From Hybos culiciformis (lineage: Eukaryota; Arthropoda; Insecta; Diptera; Hybotidae): 64,000 nt of DNA. Below the pieces are notes generated by a model. It was not told the origin of the DNA, searched no databases, and saw only the letters and a program-made list of their open reading frames with translations. Location of the stretch: positions 23,270,043 through 23,334,042 of the forward strand of contig OZ023274.1 of the NCBI GenBank assembly GCA_964007475.1, given 5' to 3'. Shown piece by piece: positions 13,823 to 26,011 of the stretch (positions within the stretch are counted from its first letter, which is position 1; each line of letters opens with the position of its first letter). Both the position numbers and the translations under genes were made by a program.

Positions 13823-13861
13823 TATATAAAGGAAATATTATACGCGCGTCAATTTTCAGTT
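13823..13861 (+). promoter_or_regulatory. Candidate core promoter (TATA box plus initiator)
   Basis: TATATAAA at 13823-13830 is followed by TTCAGTT at 13855-13861, which matches the arthropod initiator TCAGTY. The likely start base is A13858, 33 bases after the first T of TATAAA. The block 13775-13797 just upstream (GCGCACGCTCTGCGTG) is unusually GC-rich here. The site lies 286 bases before the candidate first coding exon of the Cdc20-family gene. A donor-like TAG/GTATGT at 13979/13980 could end a non-coding first exon of about 122 bases. Inference from motif spacing only. Confidence 0.4.
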
Positions 13862-14143
13862 GTGGCTTATTTGTATCTTTATAATATTATTACAAATAAT
13901 GCATATTTTTAGATACAAAAAAGAAAAAAGAAAAAAAAAACGTTATGTTTCTAGATTACATACATAATAAGTTAAGTAGGTATGTATATATGTATGCCGA
14001 TTTATTTATAATTTCTACCACAATCACGATTTTATAGGAAAATTATAAAAAAAATTATCTTATAATTGAAAATTTTCAAGAACTTAAAATTAATAAAATA
14101 ATTTCGATAATTTGGTTAGTTTTTTTTTTTTAAATAATTGCAG

Positions 14144-14194
14144 ATGGGTCGTACATATTCTGATAGAATTGATTGTGTTAATTTTATCACTCAG
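14144..14194 (+). CDS. Candidate first coding exon of the Cdc20-family gene
   Basis: A T-rich tract and ATTGCAG precede ATG directly. The frame then reads MGRTYSDRIDCVNFITQ (17 codons) and ends at CAG/GTAAGT, a near-perfect donor. The exon closes in phase 0, and the orphan exon at 49313 opens in phase 0 with no start codon of its own, so the two can join. The C-box then falls at residues 33-39, close to the N terminus, as in a short-headed Cdc20-family member. The 35-kb gap is large, and joining by phase and splice quality alone is an inference. The exon could belong to an unseen transcript. Confidence 0.5.
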
Positions 14195-15243
14195 GTAAGT
14201 TGAGAACGATATAATTTGCGATTCTTTATTATCTCATTTAACAAGATTTTTATATTTAAAGCACTAAACTTGCATATAGTGGCCCAATAATTTCTATCTC
14301 AATACTGCAATAGTGTCTTGAACTTTTGTCTGCCTTTTCACTTAAATTGAATATTGTTTTTAATTTTTTTTTTAAATTTATATACTCGTTAAACAGGTAC
14401 GCAATAAGTATTTTACAATTGCCACTGTCAACATTAAAAAAGGTATAAATTTTCGTTTTTAATGATTGTAATGGAGAATAAAACATAAAAAAAAATAAAT
14501 TAATATATTAAATGATTTATATAAGCCAGCCAACACGTTATAGTGCGTTTCCTTAAATAATATTGAATTTTTTAATGTTAAAAGGATGTGTGTAGAAAAA
14601 AAAAAAAAGAAAAAGATTTTTAATTTAATGTTACAAAATAAATAACAAAAATATTATTCACGCCTTACCAACAGAAAATTCTAATTATTTAATTGAATGT
14701 ATATAGTTTTATTTTCCTTAATAATAAAATTATTATCAAATCATGTAAGATGAATATATTTTACATAATTATTGCGTGTTCAATTAAATAAATAAAAAAA
14801 AAAAACAATTATATAAATTACATAAAAGTCTATAATTTTAGAATAATTTAAAAAAAAAAAAAATATATATATAAAGGAAAAATCATTGACGACCCTAAGT
14901 ATTAGGCTTTGCTAAAACAGTTTTGGTAAAAGTATGAAAAAAAAAAAAAATTATTTTAAACAAGTTTTTACCATTAATTCATATCATTTCTTCTTTTTTT
15001 TGGAACCTAATAAAAACAATTTTTTTATTTTCTTTTACACAGTCAATAAATCTATTTTTTTTTCTTTCTATTTGTATAAAATAACTAGTTCAGGCCATAT
15101 AGCTATGGCGTTACATTGTCCACCACACCATTAAGGAAATCAATTAAAAGAAAAATTGTTTAACAAATGTATAAAATGTGCACAATTCAACTTAAATACA
15201 TTCCAAATGCTTTAAAAAGAAGAAGTTTATTAAAAACTATAAC

Positions 15244-15274
<31 letters not shown>

Positions 15275-18200
15275 TTAATTCTTAATATATATTTTTTTTA
15301 ATTTTTTTTTATTGGCATTTTGTAAATTATGCTCACTTGTAATCAGGGTTGATTTTTTTATTTTGTTTGAGAATTTTTGTCTAAAAATTTTAATAATAAG
15401 GAATAATTTAAAGTAAACCACATTAAAATAAAGGCCTTAGAATAGGGTTCACAGCGTTATCAGAATCAACAATTCAAAATAGCTTGTTGGCATTCGAGTA
15501 GGAATGACTAAGGACACAATTTTTAGAAACGTCGATATTTTTTTTTTTTTTTAGCTACAGTTCTTGGATTCAACTACACATAACTCCCGGCAGTCATTCA
15601 ATATGTACTTTTGGCCCTGTTAAAATTATACACAGTCAAAATCTGCCAAACGAGTTTCTATGTTTCACACCAAATTATTAAACCGAATTAGTGCTAAATC
15701 AAAATAGGTATTAAATTTTTTTTTAGTTTTCCATCCTTGATCAGTCCGGCACATTAAAAAAAAAAAAGAAATGCTCTTTTTTTTAAGGAAAATTTATTCT
15801 TTCATATATACAAGTGGAAAATTTAATATTAAATAAATAAATCATGGTCAAGAAAAAAAAAAAAAAATTTATTATAAAATCAATTTAGAAAATAATCAAA
15901 AATTTATTTATTATATACATATACACATATGTACCGTATACATACACATTCCAATACAATTTTCTATCTCTATATTCACATTAGTTATAGATTAAAAAAA
16001 AAAAAAGAAAGAAAGAATTTATTACAATTATTAGAAAACTAACGTACAAGTGCAAAGAACCGCATATAATATTGCACTGGCCGAGGCCTAATTTATTTGT
16101 TTGCGGGGTAAAAAAAAAACATATATTATTTATTTACATTTTTTTTTCTGCAGTTTTCTAAATTTTATTCGTTTAGTTCTGGTACATATTGTAATAAACA
16201 AAAAAAAATAAAACTTAAATTTATTTCTTTAAGAAATTGTTAATTTATGATTTTAAGACAAAATCAAATATTTGTAAATTTTAGTTGAACGAAGTTATAA
16301 TAAGGTTCCGGCAATCAGAATTTCAATCTATTTTTTGAAAGTCAATTAGTTAATTTAGAACTCCAACCTTACATTCATCCCACTTCTTAACACATTTAAA
16401 TCTGAGAGATTGGTGTTTGCAAAGCCGATATTTTGAAAACTACAAATTGAAAACACAAAATTGATTAAGTTTTTAAATGATTATTGGTTTCGCTACAAGA
16501 GTGGTATCAAAACATTGTACTACCATGAGACAAGCATGTTCAATCGATAACCTTTGGTTTTAAGATTTTTTCCGTGAATTAATTTTTTGAGAATTTTTGT
16601 TAAACAGATTTACGAAAATGTTAAACACCTCAAATATTATATCCCATTCCATAGTTAAAACCCCTAAAAAATACCTTCATAAATACAGATTAACTATAAA
16701 ACTTGATAATATTTCGCTTCATGCTCTTTATTGCCCAGAATAGTAGTAACTAGTGTAGTTTTATTTTTTGATTTTTTTTTTTATCAACTTCATTTTAAGG
16801 TCAAAATTAAAATATAAGAGTTCATTTGCATGAAAACGGTCATTATAATGTTATATATAGCATAATTTTAAAAAGTAAGATCAAAGTTTTTGTTTTAAAT
16901 TTATACATATAATTTACCATTTACATAAGTTGATTTTATAATTGAGATTAAATCATATGATATTAGTTCAAAATATAAAATTAATTTATATGGGTAGCAA
17001 AAGTTTTAGTTATTAAAATGTCTAAATTGAAATAAATCAATTAAAAATTTTTATTATAGTACCTACATTTTGTTCTGTCTTAACCTCGAAAGAAATAGTT
17101 TGTTATAAAATTCAGAATTGCTAATAGGACTACCGAGATAATATAATTTCAAAACAATCTACTTCTTGTTGAGATTATAAAAGGTTTTCAATCAAAAAAA
17201 TTTTAAAATTTATTGATGGGTTAATTGGTATAAGGAGATTTAGAATCCGAAAGAAAATATACAGTACATACAAACTTGGTACTTGGTACAATAAGATTTA
17301 CAATTTTTATTTGGCTTGTGAAGCCCGAAAGTGATTTATATGCGGCAGGAATTCTAAGCTAAACTAACTAAACACTAAGAAGAAAACTGTCCTTAATTAC
17401 TTTGGGGCTCATATTGCAAGATTCAAGTAAAATTTGTTATTATACTATTTGGGGCTATTAATACGAAAAGGGTTAAATTTATCAAAAATTAAAAAAAAAA
17501 TTAACTTTTAATTTTTTTTTTCACAAACATACAATTAAAATTTTCTTTATTATTACCTCCCATGTTTTTGCCAACTAAGTGTGTGGCATTTGAAAAAATA
17601 TTTTCTTTTTTTTTTTAATTCTTTTCCTTTTATTTATTCTATTTTAATATAAACAATATTATAAATTTTTTATGTGTTTTATATATTGATTGTAGGGCAA
17701 TTTTCTTGTTCTTATATATATTCATATAGTTCAAACATTGGGCATAAGTTGTTCGACCTTTTTTATTTGGTTGAATGTTAAATGAATTAAAAATTGAAAT
17801 AAAATAAAATAAATATTTTGTTATTGGTAAAGAAAGGGTTATTAGTTCATTATTTAAAAATATATGCTTTTCCAATATTTTAGACAGGTTTTATTAGATG
17901 CATTTTTAATACATACATTAAAAGAAATAATAAATGTTCAATCCACCTTGAGGGTGAGTGATTCTTTATAATTCATAACAACACTTTTGTGAAAATTTTT
18001 GGGTTGGAATGATTTTATTAATAAATTTGAAATGTTTTCTAATCGAAATAAAAAAAAATGGATTCAGGCAGTGAAATTTGTACACAATTAAAAGTAATGT
18101 TTACAAAATTTTAATATTTATTATAATTTATGATGTTAAACGATGTTTTTTATAAACACTATGATTATGAATATAAAACTTTACGGCTCTTTCTCAACAT

Positions 18201-18796
18201 ATGAAGATTTTCTATGGATTTTCAGTGTTTTAATTCAACTAGGGAAGTATGTAGCCGAAAGACGGATTAGAGCAATAAAATGTAGATATGATGTTGTGTG
18301 AATGAATTCCATACAAATATTTAAAGTTTAGGACTGTTTCCAAGATTTTCGTGTTATTTTAGGAATTTTCAGTCATCTATGGAACGATATAGGTGAAGAA
18401 TTGTTTCAGATTTGTTTTATTCATCAGACTTTTAGATGGTTCACGGAGAGAAATCGTCTTACGAATTGGAGAGATGATTTTAGTTTTTATTTCCCTTGAA
18501 TTTGGTTCTAATTTATAGTTGCCATTTACATTGTTACATTTATTAACAGAATAAGAAAGAATTTTGAAAATTCGTCACTACAGAAAAAACCTTCAAATTA
18601 GAAAAGCGTCAGAATGCTGGTTATGATAATTCGTGAGATGAGGGACGATTTTATACGCAATGGCAATATTTTATTCGAAATGGGTTAAGAGCTGGCCTAT
18701 AATAAATTATTAAAATCCAGATTAACTTATTCTAGTAACTAATTGCAAAAAAAAAATTTTTTTTTTTATTATTATTTATTTATTTTAATAATTATT
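14195..18796. other. AT-rich, no element recognised; proposed first coding intron
   Basis: If the exon at 14144 is correctly joined, this and everything up to 49312 is intron. The stretch holds an ATT microsatellite (15244-15275), many A or T runs and no recognisable element or exon. Confidence 0.4.
15244..15275. repeat. (ATT)n microsatellite
   Basis: About ten and a half uninterrupted ATT units. Confidence 0.9.
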
Positions 18797-20030
18797 GAAG
18801 TGAAACTTCTTTAGAGGCATTGTGATTGAGAGTGAAAAAAATGTAAGTGTCAAAAATGTAACGCCGAGTGTCAAAAATGTAACGCCGAATGTCAAAAATT
18901 CCTCGTTTATTGACAAAAAAAAAGGCAAAAAAAAAAAGAAAAAAGAAAAAATTTATGTGTCAGCTGATGATAAAACCGACAGGCGCTAGCAACTTAATGA
19001 AGCTTATCAGCGCAATAACCTACTCTATATTGGCTCAGAATTAAAGTCGAAAATAATATTTTGTTTTTCGATTGAAAGGAAAATAAAATTTATTTTAAAT
19101 TATTGAATAACAAATATTTCATTTATTAATTATTAGTACTAATTTTCAAAAAGTTTTTGGAATACAAATATGTGTTCTGAATAAAAATGTTCCAATGCAC
19201 CTATTTTGTAGATAATTTATTTTTGATATTAATTTTTCTTAATGTAATTTTTGAAGTGAAACTTCTTTAGAGGCATTGTGATTGAGAGTGAAAAAAATGT
19301 AAGTGTCAAAAATGAAACGCTGAATGTCAAAAATGCCTTGATTATTGTAAAAAAAAAGGCAAAAAAAAAATAGGAAAAAGAAAAAATTTATGTGTCAGCT
19401 GATGATAAAACCGACAGCCGCTAGCAACTTAAAGTACTACACACAATTGGGGCGACAGCGACAACGACAGCGATAGCGACTATCAAAAAAAAATAGAAAC
19501 CATATATTTGTATGAGAATGAACACAATTGAGGCGGCTGGCGACAAACGACTTTGTCGCCTGGCGACCAATTTGAAATGTTTCTTTTTTGTCGCCAGGCG
19601 ACAACGACAACCATATATTTTTTTTATTTATTTTTCTATTTGTTTATTTTTTTCCTGTTCATTTATTTCGTCGCCGTCGCCGTAATTGTGTTCACTCCAG
19701 TGACATCGCTGTCGTTGTCGTTGTAGTCGTTGTTGTCGCCGTCGCTGTCGCCCCAATTGTGTTTAGTACTTAATGAAGCTTATCAGCGCAATAACCTACT
19801 CTATATTGGCTCAGAATTAAAGTTGAAAATACTATTTTTTTTTTCGATTGAAAGGAAAATAAAATTTATTTAAAATTATTGAATAACAAATATTTCATTT
19901 ATTAATTATAAGTGCTAATTTTCAAAAAGTTTTTGGAATACAAATATGTATTCTGAATAAAAATGTTCCAATGCACCTATTTTGTAGTTAATTTATTTTT
20001 GATATTAATTTTTCTTAATGTAATTTTTTT
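18797..20030. repeat. Tandem duplication of a 456-bp unit
   Basis: Unit 1 (18797-19252) and unit 2 (19253-20030) agree almost base for base over long stretches, for example GAAGTGAAACTTCTTTAGAG and ATGATAAAACCGACAG. Unit 2 differs by a MITE insertion and by lacking one 21-base subunit (GTGTCAAAAATGTAACGCCG type), which is itself tandemly repeated in unit 1. The duplication is therefore fairly recent and older than the MITE insertion. Confidence 0.85.
19433..19769. mobile_element. MITE with hexanucleotide-repeat TIRs, TAA/TTAA target
   Basis: The ends are long inverted repeats: AGTACTACACACAATTGGGG at left, and at right the complement of AGTACTAAACACAATTGGGG. Both continue into GCGACA/ACGACA hexanucleotide repeats. 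The empty site is visible in the upstream tandem unit (CAACTTAATGAAG near 18988), so the insertion can be read base by base. TAA or TTAA is present on both sides. TAA duplication with AGTACT ends gives perfect symmetry and would fit a PIF/Harbinger (Tourist-like) MITE; TTAA would point to piggyBac-like. The 61-codon frame through it is only the GTCGTT repeat. Confidence 0.85.
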
Positions 20031-21153
20031 AGTTTTTGTTAGCGTAATTTATTTTTGACATTAAATTATACTAATAAAATGCTGGAGGAAAATGTTTATT
20101 ACAATTACTTTTCGGAAGAAATACTAATGTCAAATTTTGCAGGCATATTTGAAAATGCTCTTTTAACTAAAACATTTTTTTTTTGAAGTAATTTGTAATT
20201 GAGTTGTTAGTATAAATTATTTTTGCCATTAAATTCCATTAATGACATGCATGTAGAATATTTTTATTCTAATTCCTTTTCAGAAGAAGTACTAATATGC
20301 CTGAAATTTTTCAGACATATTTGAAAAAGTTATTTTAGGTTAAACTATTCGGGCAACAAAAAGAAAACATGATTTAAGCCATGCTGCTGTTTTTTCATAC
20401 ATTATTGTCGCTAATAATATAGTTGTAACCGGAATTTTGTTTACGGCTTAAATATAGTGAAATCATCTGGCAACCAGCGTTGCATGCAGCTATAAATATA
20501 GGCATTTTGAAATAATTTAAAAGCCATTATGCCACTAAAATTTTTGAGCTTAAAAAGTATTTTAGAATTCTTAAATGTTTTTATATCTAAGTAGTCGCTG
20601 GTTTTTAATTTTTTTTGTTTAATTTTTTCTAAGCCGCCGAATTCCCCCAAAACAAGTTATTTTAAGTCGACTGGCCGCAGCAGTCGAAGGACAAAAATCA
20701 ACTAGTCGCCGTCGAAAAAATCGATTGGCGTCATGTCTTATATGCACTTGGCCATTTTAAATATTTATTTAGCCGCCCCAGAAAATACTACTTGCCATGA
20801 AGTTTCACTTCTTCCGTGTGTCCCAAGACTCACATATTTTTTTATTTTTTTACATATTTTTATTATCTTTTTCTACTAATTTCTTGTTTTATTTTTCCTG
20901 TGACCTTCACAGAAAAAAATTTGCTCGTACTCATTACGTCAAAAAAGTTCGTTAATGACATTCTCGTTAAGATAACGAATAATTACGTTTTTGTAACGTA
21001 AATTTCGTTTATTTTCTTATTACGAACATTTTTTTTAATTTTTAGTACCTACTCGTTAAAAAAGTTCGTTAATCGTTAAATACGGGAAACAAAAATTTCA
21101 ATCCATACAGAACTTATATTTTCCATTTTACACATTGCCGTAAATTTAGTTCA

Positions 21154-21206
21154 TAGCTCAGTGGCAGAGTTGATGGATTGCAATGTTTAGGACAGTGGTT
21201 CGAAGC
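21154..21206 (+). promoter_or_regulatory. Pol III type 2 promoter-like A and B boxes
   Basis: TAGCTCAGTGG (21154-21164) matches the tRNA A box (TRGYNNARNGG) exactly. GGTTCGAAGC (21197-21206) matches most of the B box. The start-to-start spacing of 43 bases is within the range for tRNA-type promoters. An A-rich tract follows at once, as in a SINE. There is no cloverleaf, so this is not a functional tRNA gene. Confidence 0.55.
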
Positions 21207-21213
21207 TAGAAGC

Positions 21214-21421
21214 ATAAAAAAAATTATTAAAAAAAAATAAAATAAAAAAATGTAAAAAATAAATAAAAAAAATAGAAACATAAATAAAAAAAATTAATAA
21301 ATAAAAAAAATAAAAAAAACTAAATAAAAAAATAAAATAAATAAAAAAAAATTAAAAAAAAAAATTAATAAAAAAAAAGGAAAAAAAATAAATAAAAAAT
21401 TAAATAAATAAAAAAAAAATT
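21214..21421. repeat. A-rich tract downstream of Pol III boxes
   Basis: About 200 bases of A runs broken by single T and a few G or C (AAAATAAA type). It has the position of a SINE tail inside the TIR element, but is far longer than a usual tail, so it has probably expanded. Confidence 0.8.
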
Positions 21422-21670
21422 TAGTCTAGTAAATTTTTTTTTCGTATTTGTGGTGTTTTTTCTGAAGAATTGGAAAAGTTTTTGGTTTTGGGGTAAACGA
21501 ACTTTCTTTTTTGAACGAAATGTTCGTTCTAGCCAAAATAACGAATTTTTCGTTGATTTTCAACGATTTTTTTAGGTATTAGTACGAGCAAATTTCTTTC
21601 TGTGTTTGAACCTCGGTCCTTACCTTACCATACCTATCCAACACTCTACCACTGTGCTGTAGTATTAAAC

Positions 21671-24600
21671 TCTTTGATGTTGTATAAAACAAAAAATGCT
21701 TGATGAATGCTTTATTTATAAACACATTTTAATAATATGTTTCCAATTGTCCACAAAAAAAAAATTTATTATAAATTACCAGAACTTCCAATTCATTCTA
21801 AACATATTTGTGTATACATAAATTTTATGAGCGTTGATTAAGAAAAGTATTAATTCGCAAAAAAAAAAACTACAAAAATTGACTGAAAGGTTTTAAAAAA
21901 AAAAAAAAATTTAACACGTATATGATAGATAATATTAATACTCATTTAAATGATAAAACGGTGAAATCATTTTTATTTCTTTTAAACCTTATCTTATCAT
22001 CTACTGTATGTAAATGTCACTTGGTAATGCAAGTTTTAACGAAATTTAATGAAGAATCATAAATTATATTTACAGAACTCTTAATTAATATGATTTCCTA
22101 CAAATTTTAATATCGAACGAATCTAAAGGAAATGTTTATTCCATCATTATTATTGTGGGCAAAGTGAAATAACTTTGATTTTTTTTTCTCCTTAAGTTTC
22201 TCAATTAAGAAAATATTAAAAGAATGTTGAAGAATTTTTTTTTTAATTTTTTTCATGTTAAATACACTATTTGCAAATTTATTAAATTCCAATAAAAATA
22301 GATTTTATTTTCTTTAAAGAGTATATATTTTAATATTGATTTTTACAAATAAGGGAAAATGAATTGGTACAAAATTTAAATTGAAAATATTTCTTATTGG
22401 TAAGTATATTATTTGTACATCTCTATATGTTGTTATAACTTTGTTTTATTTTTTTTATATTCTTAGCCTTGGTTACATGGCATATCCTATAAACACGATA
22501 TTAATTACTTCAAATAATATTAATGGCTCATCTAAGTTGATCAGATTACACGCAAATAAATTTAGAATAATTAACCCATTAAAAACTCAAAAGAGAAAGT
22601 TTATAAAATCAAAACTAAGTATGAATAAATTCTATTCTTATTTAAGCGGATAAAAAAGTTTCTGCAGAATTGAACTTGAATAAAAATCTATGAAATAGTG
22701 GAGCAATGTATAAAATTATATTATTAATTTTTGGTTTATAAAGTTTTGTTTCCAATACAAGATAATTAATGTCAATTTTGCGGGAAATTACACATATTTT
22801 CTTTTTTTGAACTGACACTATGAATATTTTAGAAAAGCTTAACATTACAATAAAATTATTTTTGAGTTTTCTAAGAAAAAGAATAAAAATTTCATATTTT
22901 ATTAAGAGATATTTTTTTTAAGGCTTACGCCTTAAAGGGTTAAATTCAATTTTATGTTTTTATTTTCATTTTTATCTTTATGCAACTTTATGTTATTTGT
23001 ATTTCATTAATAGAATTTTTTCTTCTTTTTTTTTTTTTACATAAAATTAAGAAGGTGTTCTTATCAAATGAAAATAAAGTCAATGAAATGCATTTTATTG
23101 CTGCATATAAATTGAAATAAAATTTAAAAAAATCTTGTTTATCAAAGAAAAATAAGACGAAGATGAAGAAGAAAAAAAATTTAAAATCAAAGCAATTTCG
23201 TCTAGTTAAATCCCGTTTCTTGATTCAAAAACTTTACATGTCCACCCTAAAATTTTAAAGGTTTTTATAGCTTTAGATAGGATAAATAATAAAAAAAAAT
23301 AGGATAAAACTAAAAACAAAATTACGCATAACACTACATGCTCTGTCGCTCCCCAAGGTATGTAATAAATCTTTTCTGTCAATTTGGTTTTTTTGTTTTT
23401 TTTATTATCTTCTGTCTTATGGATTATATAAACCTAATAAGTGTCCACACCTTTTATCATAGTGCTAATTGGTTTGAATGTTGTGTACCATTAAAGTGAC
23501 ATGATTCGTTTTATTATAAATATTTTGAATTTTTAATTCAGTTAATTATAGGTAGACATAATTATGAGATTTGAAATATTCCAAAAAGAAAATAAATTTT
23601 CTATTTAAAAGTTTTTACGAAAACTTAAAAATTTTTATAATTTTAATTGGATTGTGTAAATTTTAATTATTGAACACGAAAATTTTTTTTTAAGAAATTT
23701 ACCTTTTAAGTAACCTCAAGATTCTATAATTTGACTATTTCTTTTGCGGGTCAAATCATACAAATTCTTCGTATTTAACAAATGAGCTCTCATGACATTG
23801 CAAGCACATATTTTCACATTTTTCTTAATTTTAACATTATCTTATTTAAAGAAATCATTCGAATCAAAATCTTCAAGAATTCAAATTTTCATTTGTTAGT
23901 CGTAATTTAAGAATTAAAAAAAAATACATTAGGTCTTCACACTTTAGATTCTATAAATTATATAAATTTCTTCAATTCATTATGAACATTAAAATTGGCA
24001 TTTGAAATTTAATATTATAGACTGATTTAATGAATATTTAAATATCCATGTAAATTATAATGTATACAAAATCACCAACTGTGTTCTGAAAATATTAAAA
24101 GGATGTAATTAAATTTAAATATTTCTTTATTTCTTTAGGAGAAATTGGTAGATAATCGAATTTTATTTTTGCAATAAGGTGAGAAAAATAAATTTTTCAA
24201 GAATCTGAAACTTGAATGAGCAGAGTTGCTTTTCAGTTTCTATTTGGACATAACTTAAGTTAATCATAAAAATAGCTTTAGGCTGGCAAATTCGCGATAT
24301 TATTGGACAAGTCAGGTTCAACATTTCTCCACAACTATATGCTTTTTTATTTTAAAATTTTCTTTGTCAAGGGAAATAAAACTCGAATTAGAATTTAAAA
24401 ATATGTATAAATATAAAGTTTTCAGTTTGATGTTGCATTTAAACTTGGACCAAACTAAAATTTTTCTTAATTTGAATCTAATGATAGAACTACAGACTTT
24501 AAATAAAACTTCAGTGATGAAAAATATTCATCTTCCCCCTATATATAGTCTAACTGTGAATAATATTTCAAACCAATAAACTTGTTTATGTTTGATTTTT

Positions 24601-26011
24601 TTTTTATCATATTTAAATGCATAAATATGTACATTTATATGTGGATAAAAATTATATACACCATAAAGAATTTGAATAAAATTGGAAAAGATTGACACAA
24701 AATTTATGTTAAATGTAAACTATATGTGTACTATGTATGTTATGTTCTATTTTTCTGCAGGCAAAATTCAAAGAAATTACAATTTTTTTTTATTTTTTTT
24801 TTCTTCTTCTTCTTCAAACCATAAAATTATGTACACATAAATACATACAATTTTTCTAAAATATTAAAATTTACGACAACAATCAATTAGATAGTATAAT
24901 TTTAAAAATTATGAGACAATTATAAACTGGATAAATATTTATTTTGGTCACAGGAAAATATCTATTTATGTAATTTTTATTTTTATGTTAAAATGAAACC
25001 AATAAGTATTTAGTACATACATATATATTTTGAATAATATCATTTTAATAGTAATAATTTAATAGAAATTTTTATATTTATGTTGAAAAAAAACATAAAA
25101 AAAAACTAAAGAAACATATAAAATTTGCGCCTTAGGTGTAGAGGAAGTGGGTATAGTTTTTTATTTGACAAAAAACAAATTTTTAAATAATAAATTTTCA
25201 TAGCCTAACTCATCTTTGAATTTTTTTTATTTTGTTTAAATTTGCTATTAAAATTTATTAAAAAAAAATAAATTAATTGGTTTTTCATAAATATTAAAAT
25301 TTTTCAAAATAACATAAAAATGTTTGCTCTGTATAATCATTATGGGCGAAATTAATGACTTTTGAAGTTTTTGCGTTATAATATTGATCTTGTCACGGTA
25401 TCATAACGATTTAATTTTTTTTAACATTTTCTATAAATTAATAAATTAATAAATTCATTTAAATCATTTTATTTTAATTTTAAGTCACACAAGGAATACA
25501 TTTTAAAAATGTTAACTATTATTATTATAAAAATAAATTAAAATTAAAATAATGTTCTAAAATATGCACACTGTAGTTAAAAAGAGTATTTAAAGTTAAA
25601 AGAAAAATCATGTACGTAATAATTTTAACTGATGAAATTTAAATTACTTTTTTTTGCATAATTAAGCTATTAAAATGTTTTTATTTTAGGCCTTTTAATG
25701 TTTAATTGTCAAAAAAAAAAAAAATCGTTCAAAATTTTTAATTTGAAAATTTATGCATATTTACAATTTGATCCTTTTACGAATAATGTAAATAAATATT
25801 TTATAAAACTGAACCTATAATTAAGTGTTTATGAAGTTTAAAATAAATCTTTGTCGGCTGCCAAAGGAACCACATTTTTTTTTTTTTTTTTCAATTCTGT
25901 TTTATTTATTTTTATTTTATTTTACAATTTTTTTTTTATTTAATCTTAAAGCTAGATGTATGTTTTTTGTTTTTTTTAATAACTAATGTCCCTATTTCGA
26001 AATCCCTAGTT
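21671..26011. other. AT-rich sequence, no gene or element recognised
   Basis: Chance ORFs such as 22381-22653 and 24364-24579 show no motif, no splice context and the ordinary local base composition. Copies of poly-A and poly-T runs are frequent. Nothing else was identified. Confidence 0.4.

Larger units (their letters stand above)
18797..20820. mobile_element. TIR element with GAAGT-NNN-ACTTC ends, family copy 1
   Basis: Both ends carry the small hairpin GAAGTGAAACTTC in inverted orientation: left at 18797, and right at 20799-20820 as GAAGTTTCACTTC followed by TTCCGTGTG. The first 456 bases are duplicated in tandem (18797-19252 and 19253-20030). The interior also holds a diverged duplication of about 180 bases (20065-20340). 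No transposase frame. A second copy in opposite orientation lies at 33000-34110, with the same end sequence CACACGGAAGAAGT. The superfamily is not recognised. A MITE (19433-19769) sits inside the second tandem unit. Confidence 0.6.
20908..21604. mobile_element. CAC...GTG TIR element carrying a Pol III cassette (copy A)
   Basis: The inverted ends are 24 bases long (20908-20931 and 21581-21604) with one mismatch, starting CACAGAAAAAAATTTGCTCG. TT lies on both sides, so the target duplication is probably 2 bp. Subterminal zones are dense in TAACGAA/TTCGTTA repeats. In the middle are a tRNA-type A box and B box followed by about 200 bases of A-rich DNA. Terminal CAC and a short duplication are compatible with animal CACTA/EnSpm elements, but no transposase is present to prove it. 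Architecture matches 46115-47319. Confidence 0.75.
20821..21670 (-). repeat. tRNA-derived SINE, minus strand, split by an insertion
   Basis: On the minus strand, CAGCACAGTGGTAGAGTGT (21641-21660) resembles a tRNA-Ala-like A box (TAGCTCAGTGGTAGAGCG), and GGTTCAAA (21605-21612) fits a B box. The A-rich 3' body and tail appear beyond the inserted element, at about 20825-20905. The DNA element 20908-21604 therefore seems to have landed in the B-box region of this SINE. Confidence 0.45.

Noticed and set aside
19588..19773. 61-codon frame with a long valine run
   Set aside because: It is the hexanucleotide-repeat TIR of the MITE read through.
21154..21206. A functional tRNA gene
   Set aside because: A and B boxes are present, but no cloverleaf stems or anticodon arm could be formed, and the sequence runs straight into an A-rich tail.
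22381..22653. 90-codon + strand frame
   Set aside because: No motif, composition identical to its surroundings, no initiator or splice signals that support an exon; an expected chance ORF length in a 64-kb scan.
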